A stretch of 64,000 bases of DNA, taken from Lineus longissimus. Its lineage: Eukaryota > Nemertea > Pilidiophora > Heteronemertea > Lineidae. Under the pieces are notes generated by a model. The model saw only the letters and a list, made by a program, of their open reading frames with translations. It searched no databases and was not told the origin of the DNA. Both the position numbers and the translations under genes were made by a program. Below, in pieces: positions 34,791-48,417 of the stretch; the stretch's first letter is position 1; each line of letters opens with the position of its first letter. The DNA is taken from NCBI RefSeq assembly GCF_910592395.1, contig NC_088324.1, positions 5,730,953 through 5,794,952 of the forward strand, read 5' to 3'.

Positions 34791-36479
34791 TTTGATTCAT
34801 ATTCCGGTAACCATGGAATTATTCAGCCAACCCAAGCATGAATAAGAAAGAGGTGACTCTTGAGTATCACAACATAAATAATTTTGGATCATGCACAGGT
34901 TTTGTAAGAACTTTGGCTATAAGAAGTAAACAAATCAGACACATGCACAAAATAAGTTGGGATCGAACTTTTTACAGGTCTGAAATTCATCACTTGCAGA
35001 GCATTGATATATTTGAGACTTGGTTCAGGCAATCAGTATCGGGTGTAGAGAATGTTGTATGCGGCATTTGATGTCATTATTAAAAGGAAATTTTCAGAGG
35101 CACTTTTCTGACCAAGGTGCCCACCGGCAGAGATGGCAATACCAAACGTGGCGCGCTATTTAACTGAGAAACACGTGGGATTTTTAGTGGTGGATGGGTA
35201 CTTACCACCTTAAGGGTTTTTAGTGTACCTTGACAGTTCCTCATAAAGGTTGCCGAGTGATCGAACTGTTATGAGAGTAAAGCACTATGACGATCTCGGG
35301 GAGCAAACACACCAGCCGGTCTCACTCCATTGCCTGGGCGCTTCAAGACAAAGACGTGTGCCACCTAAAAAAATCATATACGAGAGGGTGGTCGAGGGGG
35401 GGGCGATGACCCTCTCGAGTGTCCAGCGTAGAGTGTCCAGTGACCAGAGTCTTCGAGTATCCTTGAAAACCGCATTGAATCACAGGCATATGGAAATAAG
35501 AGCTCAATATCCCCAAATCGACTGACAAACACACACACACACGCATGCGCACAACATACCATCATTTTACGTGTGTTGTCAGTGGAGATGCTCTTATTTA
35601 CAAGTGCCGGTGATTGAATTTAGGCTAATTTGTTTGCGAGATATTGTATGAGATATGCATTGATACACTGCTTCTGCCTGGAAACGTGGAGGTCCGCCGG
35701 ACCCATACATCCGTGAAAACAGCGATCGCTGAATGAACTATACAGTCTATAGATGTTGTCCAGTATCATGATTACACATGTAATTGCGACTCATTTCGAT
35801 CAGTGATTGAAAGGCGTCCTATGGCCACTGTTATTAGTGTTGATGTATTTGTGTTATGACCCCGCTGTGAAACGTAATATTGATATTCAATGTTGATTTT
35901 GATATCCACTATAAATATTGTGACGTGTTTTCAATCGAAATATGTACGCCCGATCATTAGGATTGATCAGTTTAATATTAGTAGTCAAACTATTCAGCTT
36001 TATGTGCGCCTCGATTTAATCTGTGGATGTGGAGTGTGGTTGTTTTTCTTATTTGTTAACTGATGGTCTTTAGTCTAGCTTACATCCTTACAAGAGATAT
36101 ATACCATAAAATCACGAGATATCAATAATCAGACGGTTGACCTGCATGCTTATCAGTGGCCAGGTGGATCACTGACCTCTTCGAGAGAACGTAGAAACAC
36201 TGTTTAACCGTGGTCAACCGTTATAAGCACACAAGCTCGGATCTATGGGACGAGAAAAGTGTTGGAGTGGCGTATTCGATATCGAGATTGAAGAACACGA
36301 ATTTGGCTGAACTAAAACTGCTTGGAATCATCCAAATTTCGCCAGTAGGCATTGGAACACAAAAAACCGTATTAGGTCTTCCCAAGACTAAGTGCCTATG
36401 AACTTTGCATGACTTGACATCTCTGTGCAACTGGATATATTTGGATCTGATACACCAAGTGTGACAGGTGAAGTGAACA

Positions 36480-39400
36480 ATGGAACAGAAAGGACTGGAT
36501 CATTGGGCAGACATTCTTGTGCTTGTCATTTACTTTGCAGTCGTCCTGGCTGTCGGATTATGGGTGAGGTTACATTGTGTATCAGTGGACAGGTTCGCAA
36601 CCCTGTGAACGTCGAAGTACGAACTACAAGTGTCAATGTTTTTGCGAAGAAATTTTCGCGACACTCGTAAATCATGTTTTATATTAGGTGTACGAGAAAT
36701 AGAGAAGTTGTTTAAAAGTCGGTACCGGTTTACATATACCGTGTACCTCGTCGTTCCTGCCTCCTCTTAGGTTTATGAACGCTGCCTATAGCAGAATTCG
36801 CTGCAATTGATGAACTATAGTATCGCGATTGCATGGCCGGTAGTGCGCTATCAAACGAAGACGGGTTAAACAGCCCCGTTGCCTTGTGGCCGCTTTGGGC
36901 TTAGCGCAGATACGTGGTTTGGGAGGGGGAGGGGGGCTTACAACGGACACTTTAGTAGTTGAATATTGGTGGTAGTGGCTTAATTTCTTCGATCTGTGTC
37001 TTTCTTTGCAGTCTCTGTGCAGGAAAAATCGAGGCAGTTTGAAAGGATATTTTCTGGCAGGTCGCAATATACCGTGGTGGCCGGTGAGTTAGTTTTATAT
37101 TTATGATGATGACCAGGTCCGTTCATCGTGAACCAGAGATGAGCGTGATCCATTAAATAAATCTTGAAATCACAATGTAAAAACAACCATTGATTTCCTG
37201 GGCCATATTGCAGTTCATCTGCCGATGTTTTACCCCGGTACATCAATTAATGTGTGTGGTTTTGAATCTGAAATGTTAAAATGATACTCTTGGCAGCCTC
37301 GGACGAGTACATAAAGCTGATGAAAGATTTTGATTGGTAGTTGACCACGGAAATTCTGAGATTAGTCGACGAGTCTGAGAGACGTTTATATTTTGACCCA
37401 TACGTCCAAGTTAGCAAATATAAAAATTATTTTTCATTTTCACTTTTAATTTTGTTATGAAACAATTTCTTTGCATCCATAAATTTGCTAGGAAATAACG
37501 TTTGAATACCACTCCAAATGTGTTCTTGATTAAAGAATAAACTCGCGATTAATAGATAAGCCTGCATGATCCAAATATTTACCGATTGATGGCCTTGTCC
37601 CAATGGATACTAATTTATACTAGGCAGCGTCATACCACTTCTATGTCTTCAATATTGCTTTTGTATCCATGTAAACAAGATCAGAGCGACGGTACTCGAT
37701 CAGCATATATATATTTTTTTGCAGAAACCAAATCACTCAAATTATAACTGTAAATTTTAAACGTGCACACTGTCTTGACCTTGTGTAGGCTCAGCAAATC
37801 AATCTGCTTGCATTATGCATTATACGCTATAAAATTTCATTGCGCATTTTCGTTGATTATTAGTCAGTGTGAGTGATATCGGAAATGGAGGTATATGCGT
37901 CCTTATATATGATGATGGTAATATATATATATCTAATATAAATGTATAGTGATAAGCTTCCCCGATACATCTTATATCGTCAATAACAACTTTTTCCTCT
38001 CCGCAAAGAATGAATAAAGTCAATAAGATAGAGGCAATACTAGTAGTGTTCACAAGACAACTAAGCAATACAATATAACGTTGAAAAGTTTTATCTTTGC
38101 AGATGGAAAATATATGAAACCGAAGTTTGAACCATTTTACGACATGACATAGTTTCAGCGTACCTATCCAGAGCCGTCATCTCTTCTCTTCTGGACATGC
38201 TTTACGCATGTCCGAAAGTAGATTGTCCCAGATTTCTGGAAGTTGATATCGTCCCCCATCCCAGTTAGAAGATTGAAAAAATAAATCGGCTTTCTTTTCA
38301 ATGGCCATCCAGTCTCGCAGTCCGATTTTTGCTTGATTTTCTTTTTAAAAATACATGTCTCGGATACTTTAGCTAACTAAGCAGTGCTTAAACTAATAAG
38401 AAAATGGTCAGTTTCGAAAACCCCTCTAAAGATGTGAGGGACCGGTACCGCGCCATTAGCAAAGCATATAAAAAGGTGGCGAACCAGCTCTACATTTTTT
38501 GAGCCTAAAGAAATGAGGTTTCTAAATGAAATAAGGTATCTAAAATGAAATGAGGTCTCTAAAATGAAATGGGGTCTCATTTTGCATGTCTTGTTTTTAA
38601 CTTTATATTCGTCAGGAAAACCTGGACAACCTTACAAAAAAGACAAGTGGTCGGCCTTTCTGAAGTTTTAGTCCCCTATTATATTCTAGATCTTGCCACC
38701 GCCTCCTTTTCTAGGTCGATTCTCGTACCGTCTATACTTTTTAGGTTGGAGCGTCTCTCTTCTCGAGTAACATCGGCAGTGAGCATTTTATCGGTTTGGC
38801 AGGAACAGGTGCAGCGTCAGGCATCGCTGTGGTTCTCTACGAGTGGGCGGTACGTACAGATTTCTAACAATAAATTAGCCAAAATATTTCCTTGACAGAA
38901 CAGTGAAGGAACAGCGCTGACTATACGTTTTGACTTGAGTTTAAGTAATTATACAGATTATAGCAAGAAAAGCGTAGTAGCCACTTCAAATTAGTGTTTC
39001 GGCAGAATGCAGGTAACGGAAATAAAGTGACTCGAAACGAATAGTTTTTATCTCAGCTACATGTGACAGAAATATGGTACAAATTACAATTTTATTTCGA
39101 TTATTATTTAATATCAAATATTTTTAATAATTTTTTTGTTTCAAATTATGTTCGAAGAAAAAAAGGTTATACTATTAGGCACTTATTACGTGATTACGTT
39201 GTTTTTTCAGTCACTTCCACTTTTGATCATCCTTTCATGGCTCTTCCTTCCGGTCTACGTCACATCCGGTGTGTACACACTTCCGGAATACCTCGGCAAA
39301 CGATTCGGTGGTCAGAGACTGAGGATATATCTCAGCGTGCTTGCTCTCGTCCTCTACATCATTACCAAGTTAGCGGTAAGATGTTTTGACTCTGCTTTTT

Positions 39401-42400
39401 GATTCATCCTTTCATGGCTCTTTAATAGTATGCAGCTGCATACTACATGTGCCAAAAATACACATTCCATAAAACAGGTGATCATATAACGGAATAATTG
39501 TCATCACTACTTGCAAATGTACTCGCCATTATTTTAGCATATACAGTAGTAACCTTGGGACTTACAAGTGCTGTCCTTAATAGAGAGTAGTACTGATAAG
39601 ATAGGTCAAATTGAATTCCTAAAGTAAATGGTGAAACGAAGATTAGGAAGCTTTCGCATAATCCCCAAAATGCCAACGCGTGAACGCCAAGCTTGTCCTC
39701 CTGAGAGCAAAGTCATACAATGGGAGAGGCGTTCACGTGGACGTTTTGTGAACTTTGCAAAAACTCCCTATAGTTCCAGGAGGCGAAGCGTGAAAAGATG
39801 TTCAACGTAAATCATCGATAAGAGTTTGCGACCCATGTGATTAATTCTTCGATGTCTGTTGCAGGTGTGTATCTACGCTGGCGCCCTCTTCATCCAACTC
39901 GCCCTTGGCTGGGACATGTATCTCTCCATCGTGGTCCTGCTCATTATTACAGGCATCTTCACAGTGCTAGGCGGCTTGGCTGCTGTCATCTATACTGATA
40001 CACTGCAGACACTCATCATGGTCATTGGCGCGGTTATCTTGACCATTTTAGGTAAACATCGTACTGCTCGGGAAAGAAAACGAATGAAAAACCTTTGATG
40101 GCTTTTTCGGCCAGCACGAATAATAATGTACCCCGAAAGAACCGTTAACACTTTTTCCGAAGCTCGAACACCTATTTTTTCCTAGTGTGTACTATAATAG
40201 CCATGCTATGGCAATCATTTAAACACGATTATTCCTATATCTTTGTGTCAGAAAGGCAATCGACATGATTATCTTGCCAGCAGGTGATGCACTGAGACAC
40301 ATTTGTACCCTGAAACCAGGGCCGCGTTGTTGAAAACCACACATTAGCTTTAACGTAGTCGTCAAGTATTAACTTGAACATTTTAATGGGATTAACTGAA
40401 AGAGATAGCATCCATAAGGATGCATAACGTAACCGTTTGGGATAACGAAGCCGGGCCAAGGTGACTCATAAACGCACGTAAAAATTAAAAGTAATTGGCA
40501 ATCGACTTTTGCACCACTCTTCTACAAGGGTATCTAGCCATGGCTGTTTCAACACAAATTTCTGAGTTTAATCTACTGTAATTTGCTTTATTTTGAGGTT
40601 ATATCGAAATTGGTGGTGAGGATAATCTAAAGCGGAGGTACATGGAAGCGGTGCCCTCCATCAGGAGTAATAACACGACGTGCGGCTTGCCCAGGCATGA
40701 CGCTTTCAACTTGTTCCGGCATCCTGGCGACCCAGATACCCCCTGGATTGGTATGATTCTACAGCCAACCATTGGCTGCCTCTGGTATTGGTGTGCAGAC
40801 CAGGTGAGAATTCATTCGTCTATTGCATTGGCTTCGTGTTTGTTTCTTTCATTGACAATTGTTAGTCCTCATAAGACCAAATGCCGATGACTGGAAGTGG
40901 GATGATCGCACACCTTCTTAACGGAATACATCGTCTTGCAGCTTGGTAATAATACAGCTGATGTATTATATCAGACCTTGACACCTTAACGGCCGAACGA
41001 AAACGAAAACCAGAACCCCTTCTTCCAGCAGGTAATCACTGCTATTCGATTTTAAGGTGCGACTCATTACAATCGCCATTAGGGAATGACTCACAGTACA
41101 TTATATATCCTAAAGGAGAAAGTAAATATAAACGTAAGGGGTGTAGACATATTTGTTTCTGCATCGATTCCTAACGTTCTGGGCTCGGATAAGCTATCTC
41201 TAGCTAAAGAATGTATGCATTATAATTTTATCTCTTGGGCTTTTGAGGGGAGGGGAAGACGGGGGGGGGGGGTCTCGCTGTGTAAGAAATAATCATAACG
41301 TGTTAGGCGTTCTTTGAATCAACTACACGTTATGTTGTCATAGCACAGTCTCAAATAACTGCTTGCCGGGAAATAATAGTTTAATGATCTGTTTTCAGGT
41401 AATGGTCCAAAGAGTGCTGGCAGCCAAAGACATCAGCCACGCAAAGGGTGGCGCAATCCTGGCCGGCTACTTGAAGCTACTCCCCCTCTGGCTCATCATT
41501 ATGCCTGGAATGATCAGTAGGGCACTTTACCCTGGTAGGTTAGCATTCCAATAACTCAATATCTGTTTGTGGCCCATAATGCCTACTACTTTTGCAAGAG
41601 CAGGACACATGCCTATCGCAGTGAAACGAATAATCACCCAATCACCAACGCAAGGTTGCAAATATCATACTGTGTCCACTCAATTAAGCCGTTTGAGGAG
41701 CGCCGGGGCAGAATGTCTATTTTACATGTAATAGGTCTATGTGTAACACACTTGGCTCAACCGGTTTATAGCGTCGACACAGTTTATTAAATGAGACGAG
41801 GATTACATGTACGCGCGTTCCTATCGTTTTCGATGCTCTATTATTTCTCTACTGGCTCTCTTAACAATGTCACTGCCTTCGCTTGATGGGCGAGACTCTT
41901 TGCGGATGGCCTTGTTAGAGTGATATGTAGAGTGATGTGTTAACATTCGCCAACCCTCACCTGGTCAGACCATAAGCTGAGGTACCCGTAGCTCAGGTAG
42001 CCAGCTCAGGGCAGGCAACAAGTTGCGATGCCAAATTGAGAAGGAGCTGACCGGCTGACCGGCTTGAAAGAAGCTGATTGGATAACATGTGGGTGGTTGC
42101 ATGAAAAATGTAAGGAACGAGGAGTACGAGATAGAATGCGAAGGAAGATAGATGTTTTTTGTGTGTCGAGTGAAAATAATAAAAGGAACTATATCCCTAT
42201 ATGATGGGTTGTAAGGAGTTAATTCAACAGCCTATAGAGAAGAGATTTTGGAGAATCTTATTGGAATTGTCGGTCTTTGAAATTTTGACAGCCGAGACCC
42301 CCTCCACTTTCAGATGAGATCGGCTGCGTTGATCCCGATGAATGTATGAGATTCTGCGGCAACGCAGTGGGATGTTCCAACATTGCTTATCCCAAGTTGG

Positions 42401-45400
42401 TCATGGAGCTCATGCCAGTAGCACTGAAAGGTTAGCAATCTTCTCTTTCTATAATTTTGGCAATATCTGTATAACCAATTAGATGAGGCTTATTCAACCT
42501 CAACCGTGTTGGGAATATCAATGTGTCCGAACTGTAGGCATATATTTAGCTTCCCTAGCCAACTCAGATGCGCGAGCTCCGCACTGAAGCAAGAATTTTT
42601 CGACAAAATGACAACGTACAACCTATTCTTTCAATACTGACGAAGAGTGTTGTCCTGTTAAATGGGATCACTACCACGAAAAAAGACTTTTTGGTGTCGG
42701 CAATTATTTGGTAATTTAGCAATAATTAACGAAAGAATACTCACTGATGTAGTTGACGTCTTTTTCGCCAGCAGCTGCGCGATTTGGCAATTTATGCGAG
42801 CGGCCCGAAAACCGGCTGGAGCACAGAGCCGGCGAAGTTTTCTAGCAGCGATGATCGACCGACCGGGGCAATAAATTACAACACAATCTTGATCACATGA
42901 CTTTATTATATGAAATTGTACCAACTATATAATCCAAGTTGGAAATAAACCGACCTCCAGTCAAAAGACACAAAATTGTCAAACTGAATGCATCGTCAAC
43001 GTACAGCGCTATATTTGAGCATTCAGCTTTTTCCTTTTGAAGGGCTCCTCCTAGCGGTGATGTTGGCGGCAATCATGAGTTCCTTGTCGAGTATATTCAA
43101 CAGTGCCAGCAGTGTGTTCACCATGGACCTTTGGAGGAGATTCAGAAAACAGGCCCAGGAGAGGGAGCTGCTAATTGTAGGGAGGTATGACTGTTAAAGA
43201 CAGACGATAGACATTAACAAATTATTCTGTAGGTAGGCGAGATTAAATTTGCTCTGAAAATGCCAGATGTCACCACAGGTTTTTAGTAAACCCAATTCAA
43301 GTCTCAGCGAGCATAGTACACCATTATTGTTATGTAACAATACTAAATATGCTTCCACGTACAAAATGGAGCATCCTCGTCCGAGGTTACAGCACCATTG
43401 CGCGTAAATCGAGAGCAGCGATATAATACACTCATGCAGCTACAATTGCATTTGAGTTAATCGCTAGATATTGGCTGCTCCTTTTGTAATTGCGATTTAA
43501 CTATTGAATTGAATACCTCCTCTGAATTGTCGCCCAAATCGACACTGTACCTATATCGAAAATCTAGACAAGATGCTTAAACAATTCTAAGATAATATTC
43601 AGTTTCGTGTCCATGGACATGTACATTCCATGCACGATTCTTGTTAGATTCTAAATGAAGATTTCAACAATAAACATGTTCTTTTTAATTTGGCGGTATT
43701 CAAATATTGCATCTATCTGCGCATCGCAGTAAAATCCACGTCGATAATCATCCAGGATGCAAGCTTTATTACTGGAAGTATCGCTTTAGCAAAGCGCCGA
43801 AACACAGACAATCATGGTACCGAATCATTCCGAAATGGACATTTACAAGGCGCGGTTATATACATGTGCCCATTCGCTCGCACAGTGAGGTTCGTTATAC
43901 TGTCAGACCTGTCATGATTGTCGGCTGTTATAAAACGCGGATTCCGCGGAAATCCTCGGAAAAATCACAAAGCCACCAGTAAATACGCGCATGATATTTA
44001 ATGATAATTATATTATATACAAATAACAACATAAATCATAAATCAGAGGCAAGAACTACCAGTTATCTGCACATTTCATCGGTCAGATTTTAATCCTCTG
44101 GAGCGCCATTCATGCCATTCCGATCGACTCTTCCCTCTTTTTTTCTTGGTGTTGATAAACTTTGCATGTTATCTTCGACACCACCGTGGTTCCTTCCCTA
44201 ACGGAACACATTACGAGGCTGCTTTCAAGTGTGATTGATGCCCGGATTGATGTACGTTACGGTATATGCCTCCTTCAAATATAAGTCGATGACGAACTGA
44301 ATTCTGGTCTACGAAAATGTTTTAGGACAATCTCCTTGCAGCTCGAACCTAACCAACCATATGCGACTGCACATCGGAGTCTATTTTAAGCAATCACAAA
44401 AACTTACTTCGCGTCTAGAGTATAAGTTTATTTCAAACTACAAGGTGCTTGTGATTTACGGCGCATACAGCGCACCATATAACGGGGATTCCCAACGACC
44501 TTGTCACCAGGAGTACTTCATGCCAACAACAATGCACACTACTAATATGAAAAACTCTCACCTGCGGTTCAGGTAGCCACCCTGTAGCCAAGTTAGATTT
44601 TTCCGCGGATTTCCGCGGAATCCGCGTTTTATAACAGCCGCATGTATGGCAAGCCAAAGCGGAATTTATTCAAGACTTTAGAATTACCATTCAAGAAGTT
44701 AAATATAAGTTCAAGAAGGAAATATATGTTCAAGACTAAAATATGTTCAACCTTGAATCAAATGTTTTCAACCTTGAATAAAATATGTTCAACCTTGAAT
44801 AAAATATGTTCAACCTTGAATAAAATATGTCCAACCTTGAACAAAATATATTCAACCTTGAACAAAATATATTCAAGACTCACGTGACCATATTCAAGAC
44901 GCACGTGACCACAAAATTGATGACGTAGAGCGTAGAATCTGTGGTACTTCCGATGCGTTCTGTTTCACGACAGGCATTGCGCATTTTGAACCTATAATTT
45001 GCCTGATATGTCTGTGAAACATGTATCGACTCTGACATTCACTCGGCATCCATGTCATGATGTGTAGGATTACAGTACATGTCAGGTGTAGGCGGCTAGG
45101 TACGTGTACAACCATGTGTCAAAACCTCGTGCGAACAATTCGAGCTCCGAAACGCAACACAAGTACCATGGGTTCGGGAAAGTCCGGACGCGGGTTCGGG
45201 AAAGTCCGTAAAGCATCAAAACATGAGCAACTACGTCATCAATTTTTGTGGTCACGTGCGTCTTGAATATGGTCACGTGAGTCTTGACTATATTTTGTTC
45301 AAGGTTGAATATATTTTGTTCAAGGTTGAATATATTTTGTTCAAGGTTGACAATATTTGATTCAAGGTTGACAATATTTGATTCAAGGTTGACAATATTT

Positions 45401-48166
45401 GATTCAGGATTGAACATATTTTGGTCTTGAACATATATTTAACTTCTTGAATAGTAATTCCACGGTCTTGAATAAATTCCGCTTTGGCTTGCCATACGCA
45501 TGATTGTGGACAGCATCATTCGGTGCAGTTGTGTGTATCATATACATGTACGCGTAGTTTCTGTGTAGTTTTCGTATGTTTTGATAAAGTGTTTGGTTAA
45601 AGGTCGGTGTTTTTTTATTGGCCATCCGATATATGAGCAAAATTACCAATTAGATTTATATCCTCATTAGAAGACGTCGCAGTACTAAACAATTTGTTGG
45701 GTTTTTTTTCCAGAATTTTCATAGTCATCTTATGCATGGTGAGCATCTTGTGGATTCCCCTGGTGCAGTCTGCTCACGGGGGACAACTGTTTGTTTATAT
45801 CCAGGCTGTCCAAGGTTACCTGGGGACACCCATTGGGGCTCTCTTCATGATGGCCATACTGTGGAAGCGCATGAATGAAACGGTAAGTACGACTTGCCTG
45901 CCTGGGTGAAAGTGGCTCATGGGTGAAAGTGCCTGGGTGAAAGTGATCATGCAGGGCAAAGCTTAACAACAAACACAATAATATCATGTAATACATCGCT
46001 GGTATTTTGTCATTTTCAACATACATTAATTTGCAGTTGTCTGTTTAGCTGGAACAACAGTAATGTTCAACTTTCAATTTTCGCCAGCAAACAACTTTCA
46101 TTAAGTGTGTGTTTTTTTTTCTACAAACCGGCTGGGGAATAAGCCCGACAGCAAAATTCCTTCTACTCCTCTATTTACTAGGAAGTCTTCGTTTAAAATA
46201 AGAATAGATGCTGTCCTGGGCGATACTAAAAAACAGCGTGAAACATCGATAGCAATCAATCAATCAATCAATCAATCAAATTGTCATTTCTATGCCGCAA
46301 CTTTCCAGGCAAAAGAGTCATGTTCAAGTGACCATTCCCATCTGTACTCCATCTGTACTAGATGTACTTTCTGTATAGTTCTGTTTTTAACAGTCTCCTG
46401 AATGTGTCATATGTTCCAAATGTCACTGTTTAGGTTATTCCAACGTCTCGGAGCACTGCTTGAGAAGGCTCGGCCTATAAACTTCACATTCTTGAACCTT
46501 GGTTCAATAAGAAGGATCAATATCATGCACCAATGCATTCGTCTACCGCGAACGTATGTGAAATTGCTGAAGATGACATTCTATTCAACAGTAACATGAC
46601 TGTAAAAGGCAGAATTCTTTTCTACGTAGTACATTTGTATTTGATTTCAGGGAGCTTTCTGGGGAATAGTAGCAGGCCATACCGGTGGTGTCATCAGGAT
46701 GGTGTTGGATTTTGTATACACGGCTCCTGCCTGTGGTGAGGTGGATACGAGACCTTTCGTGGTCTATGCCGTACACTACAGCTACTTCGGCACGATTCTG
46801 TTTTGTTTAACACTTGGTGTAGGGGCCATTGGAAGTCTGGTCACACAGCCGCAGGAAGAAACCACAGTGAGTATTGTCTTCTACTTCACCAGCACCGTCA
46901 ACGCCGAGAGTGGGATCGAACCAGGGAGCTCTTTTAACATAGTACACCTTGGACCTGATTATATTGTATTCTTCGATTCAGCTTGCTGGTGTCACGTGGT
47001 GGACTAAAATGGTCGACCCTTCAACAGGGAAGCGAGTTCCGGAAGACAAACTCGAGATGGCCGTGCGTAGTGACGAATCGACTACATCCGAAGATGATGG
47101 TCACGTGGTCGAGAATGGCCATATACCACCAGATGACAAAGGTACTGACGTTTGATATTCCTTTGAGGCCTTGAATTTAAAGATTTTACATCCGCATACG
47201 CATGCACAGTGGTATGTATCTAAGATAACCATGGTATACTTTATTCATACGAAAGCGTAACTTTATGCAAAATCTGGATTTTTTCCCAGTTTCTGCCGAC
47301 AGCATTACTGATTTAACGTCTTCAAAGACGAATATTATTAGGCAACACATTTCGGCGTGCGTTGTTTGGCAGTTGGAGGGTGATATGAATAAAAGCTCGT
47401 ATAGGTTATTTTACTTCCGTTTCGTATAGGCAAGCCTGGCGTACTTACGTCTCCAGTAAAAGCGCCCATATGTATCAAATCACTCTGTCCATAGGATGCC
47501 TGCCGATACATCAATCTAAACGGACGATGGCGGTGTTTCAAATACACTCATAGGATTATTTAATTTTTGTTTTGTGTTTGGTCAATCAGTTGTGCCGGAG
47601 AATTTCACTATAAATGTATATTCATAAACAACTCTGGTTGTGCTAATTACCTGCCTCATTCAATAAAACGGAATGCCCAGCTTGCCAGGAGCGAAGATTC
47701 ATTTTGTCTTGTTGGTCCTAGCTGTGGTATGCTTTCATGAAGGGGAGATCCATACAGTGCCGTTGGTAATGGGAGTCTAATGATCCCGGGCTACAGATAG
47801 GGGAAGGTTATACCAAGGCTCAATCCTGACCCATTAGGTCAATACCACATTGTTAGTCTTTTCATAGCATGAAATAATTCTCGACTAATTATGAGTCTTC
47901 CTTTAATATGATCAGGATTTCATCCTAAATACTTACTTTCAGAATCTGAATTGGCAAGTGGGGATTCCGAAGAAGAGACTGGCTTCTGTAAGAAATGGCT
48001 GAATACAATTCTCGGCATCAAGGACAAAGACCATGCGGTTACTACAGAAACCTTTCAAAACCGCGTGGCATTCCTTCATCAACGAACAAGATGGCGTCGT
48101 TTGGTCAACGTGAATGCCGCCATTGCTTTAGGCGTTTTGATATTTTTGGTTGGATTCTACCACTGA
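36480..48166 (+). CDS. SLC5/SGLT-family sodium-coupled solute cotransporter
   Basis: Thirteen exons: 36480-36563, 37012-37083, 38745-38849, 39211-39375, 39865-40051, 40598-40803, 41399-41534, 42314-42430, 43043-43184, 45714-45882, 46651-46866, 46982-47141, 47943-48166; 1983 nt, 660 aa, the usual length for SGLTs. Family motifs appear in order: [57 protein letters not shown] with [57 protein letters not shown], the cysteine-rich loop GCVDPDEC...[27 protein letters not shown] with [23 protein letters not shown] and a C-terminal membrane helix ([11 protein letters not shown]). SLC5 carriers use the sodium gradient to import sugars, inositol or related solutes at the plasma membrane. Exon 5 ends in phase 1 and joins GYIEIGG. 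Closest type (SGLT1-5 or SLC5A11) cannot be fixed by eye. Intron 9 hosts nested transposons. Confidence 0.95.
43922..44640. mobile_element. 719-bp inverted-repeat element with 9-bp target duplication (older insertion)
   Basis: Terminal inverted repeats of 45 bp with one mismatch begin cggctgttataaaacgcgg and include attccgcggaaatcc. CATGATTGT precedes the element (43913-43921). The same nonamer follows it but is split by the next insertion: CATG at 44641-44644 and ATTGT at 45503-45507. No coding capacity. Long ends and a 9-bp duplication resemble Mutator-like non-autonomous elements. It lies in intron 9 of the SLC5 gene. Confidence 0.75.
44645..45496. mobile_element. 852-bp foldback element of the TATGGC family (younger insertion)
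   Basis: Ends are tatggcaagccaaagcggaa and its exact reverse complement. Each arm is about 270-290 bp and contains a tandem array of a 20-21-bp unit (around atgttcaaccttgaataaa), inverted between the arms. CGCATG flanks both ends (44639-44644 and 45497-45502). The spacer (about 44940-45230) has no recognisable gene. The two arms would form a very long hairpin. Confidence 0.85.
46252..46279. repeat. AATC microsatellite, about seven copies
   Basis: Perfect tetranucleotide run in intron 10 of the SLC5 gene. Confidence 0.85.
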
Positions 48167-48226
48167 CATTTTTGGCTCACCGTAGGGGAGTCTATACGAT
48201 ACCGCAGTGTCCGTCGTCCGTTGCGT

Positions 48227-48228
<2 letters not shown>

Positions 48229-48282
<54 letters not shown>
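48229..48282. repeat. CGT trinucleotide microsatellite, about 18 copies
   Basis: An uninterrupted CGT/GTC run begins 62 bp after the SLC5 stop codon, so it probably lies in the 3' UTR. It produces an artefactual arginine- or valine-rich open frame. Confidence 0.9.
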
Positions 48283-48417
48283 CGTCGTATCCTAGTTCAA
48301 AAACAGTGGCACGTTTTTTAACCGCTAGGCCTATGAACTTAAAACTTTGTACACATGACCCCCTAGGTCAGATGACCCGTGACACTAAATTTCTGTCCGA
48401 TCTGATTTTCTACTTGG

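Larger units (their letters stand above)
31585..36479. other. divergent intergenic region between NRF-like and SLC5 genes
   Basis: The two genes start in opposite directions from this 4.9-kb interval, so it should hold both promoters. Recognised contents are repeats at 32790-32996, 32997-33311 and 34565-34790, and a short CA-rich microsatellite near 35527-35545. I saw no coding sequence with family resemblance and no clear core promoter. Confidence 0.5.

Noticed and set aside
44642-44887. Open frame of repeated CSTLNKI-like units
   Set aside because: It is a translation of the tandem unit in the foldback arm. The mirror frame at 45082-45417 is the other arm.
46430-46545. Possible coding exon or LINE fragment before SLC5 exon 11
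   Set aside because: The open frame resembles retroelement text only weakly and has no phase match to the SLC5 gene.
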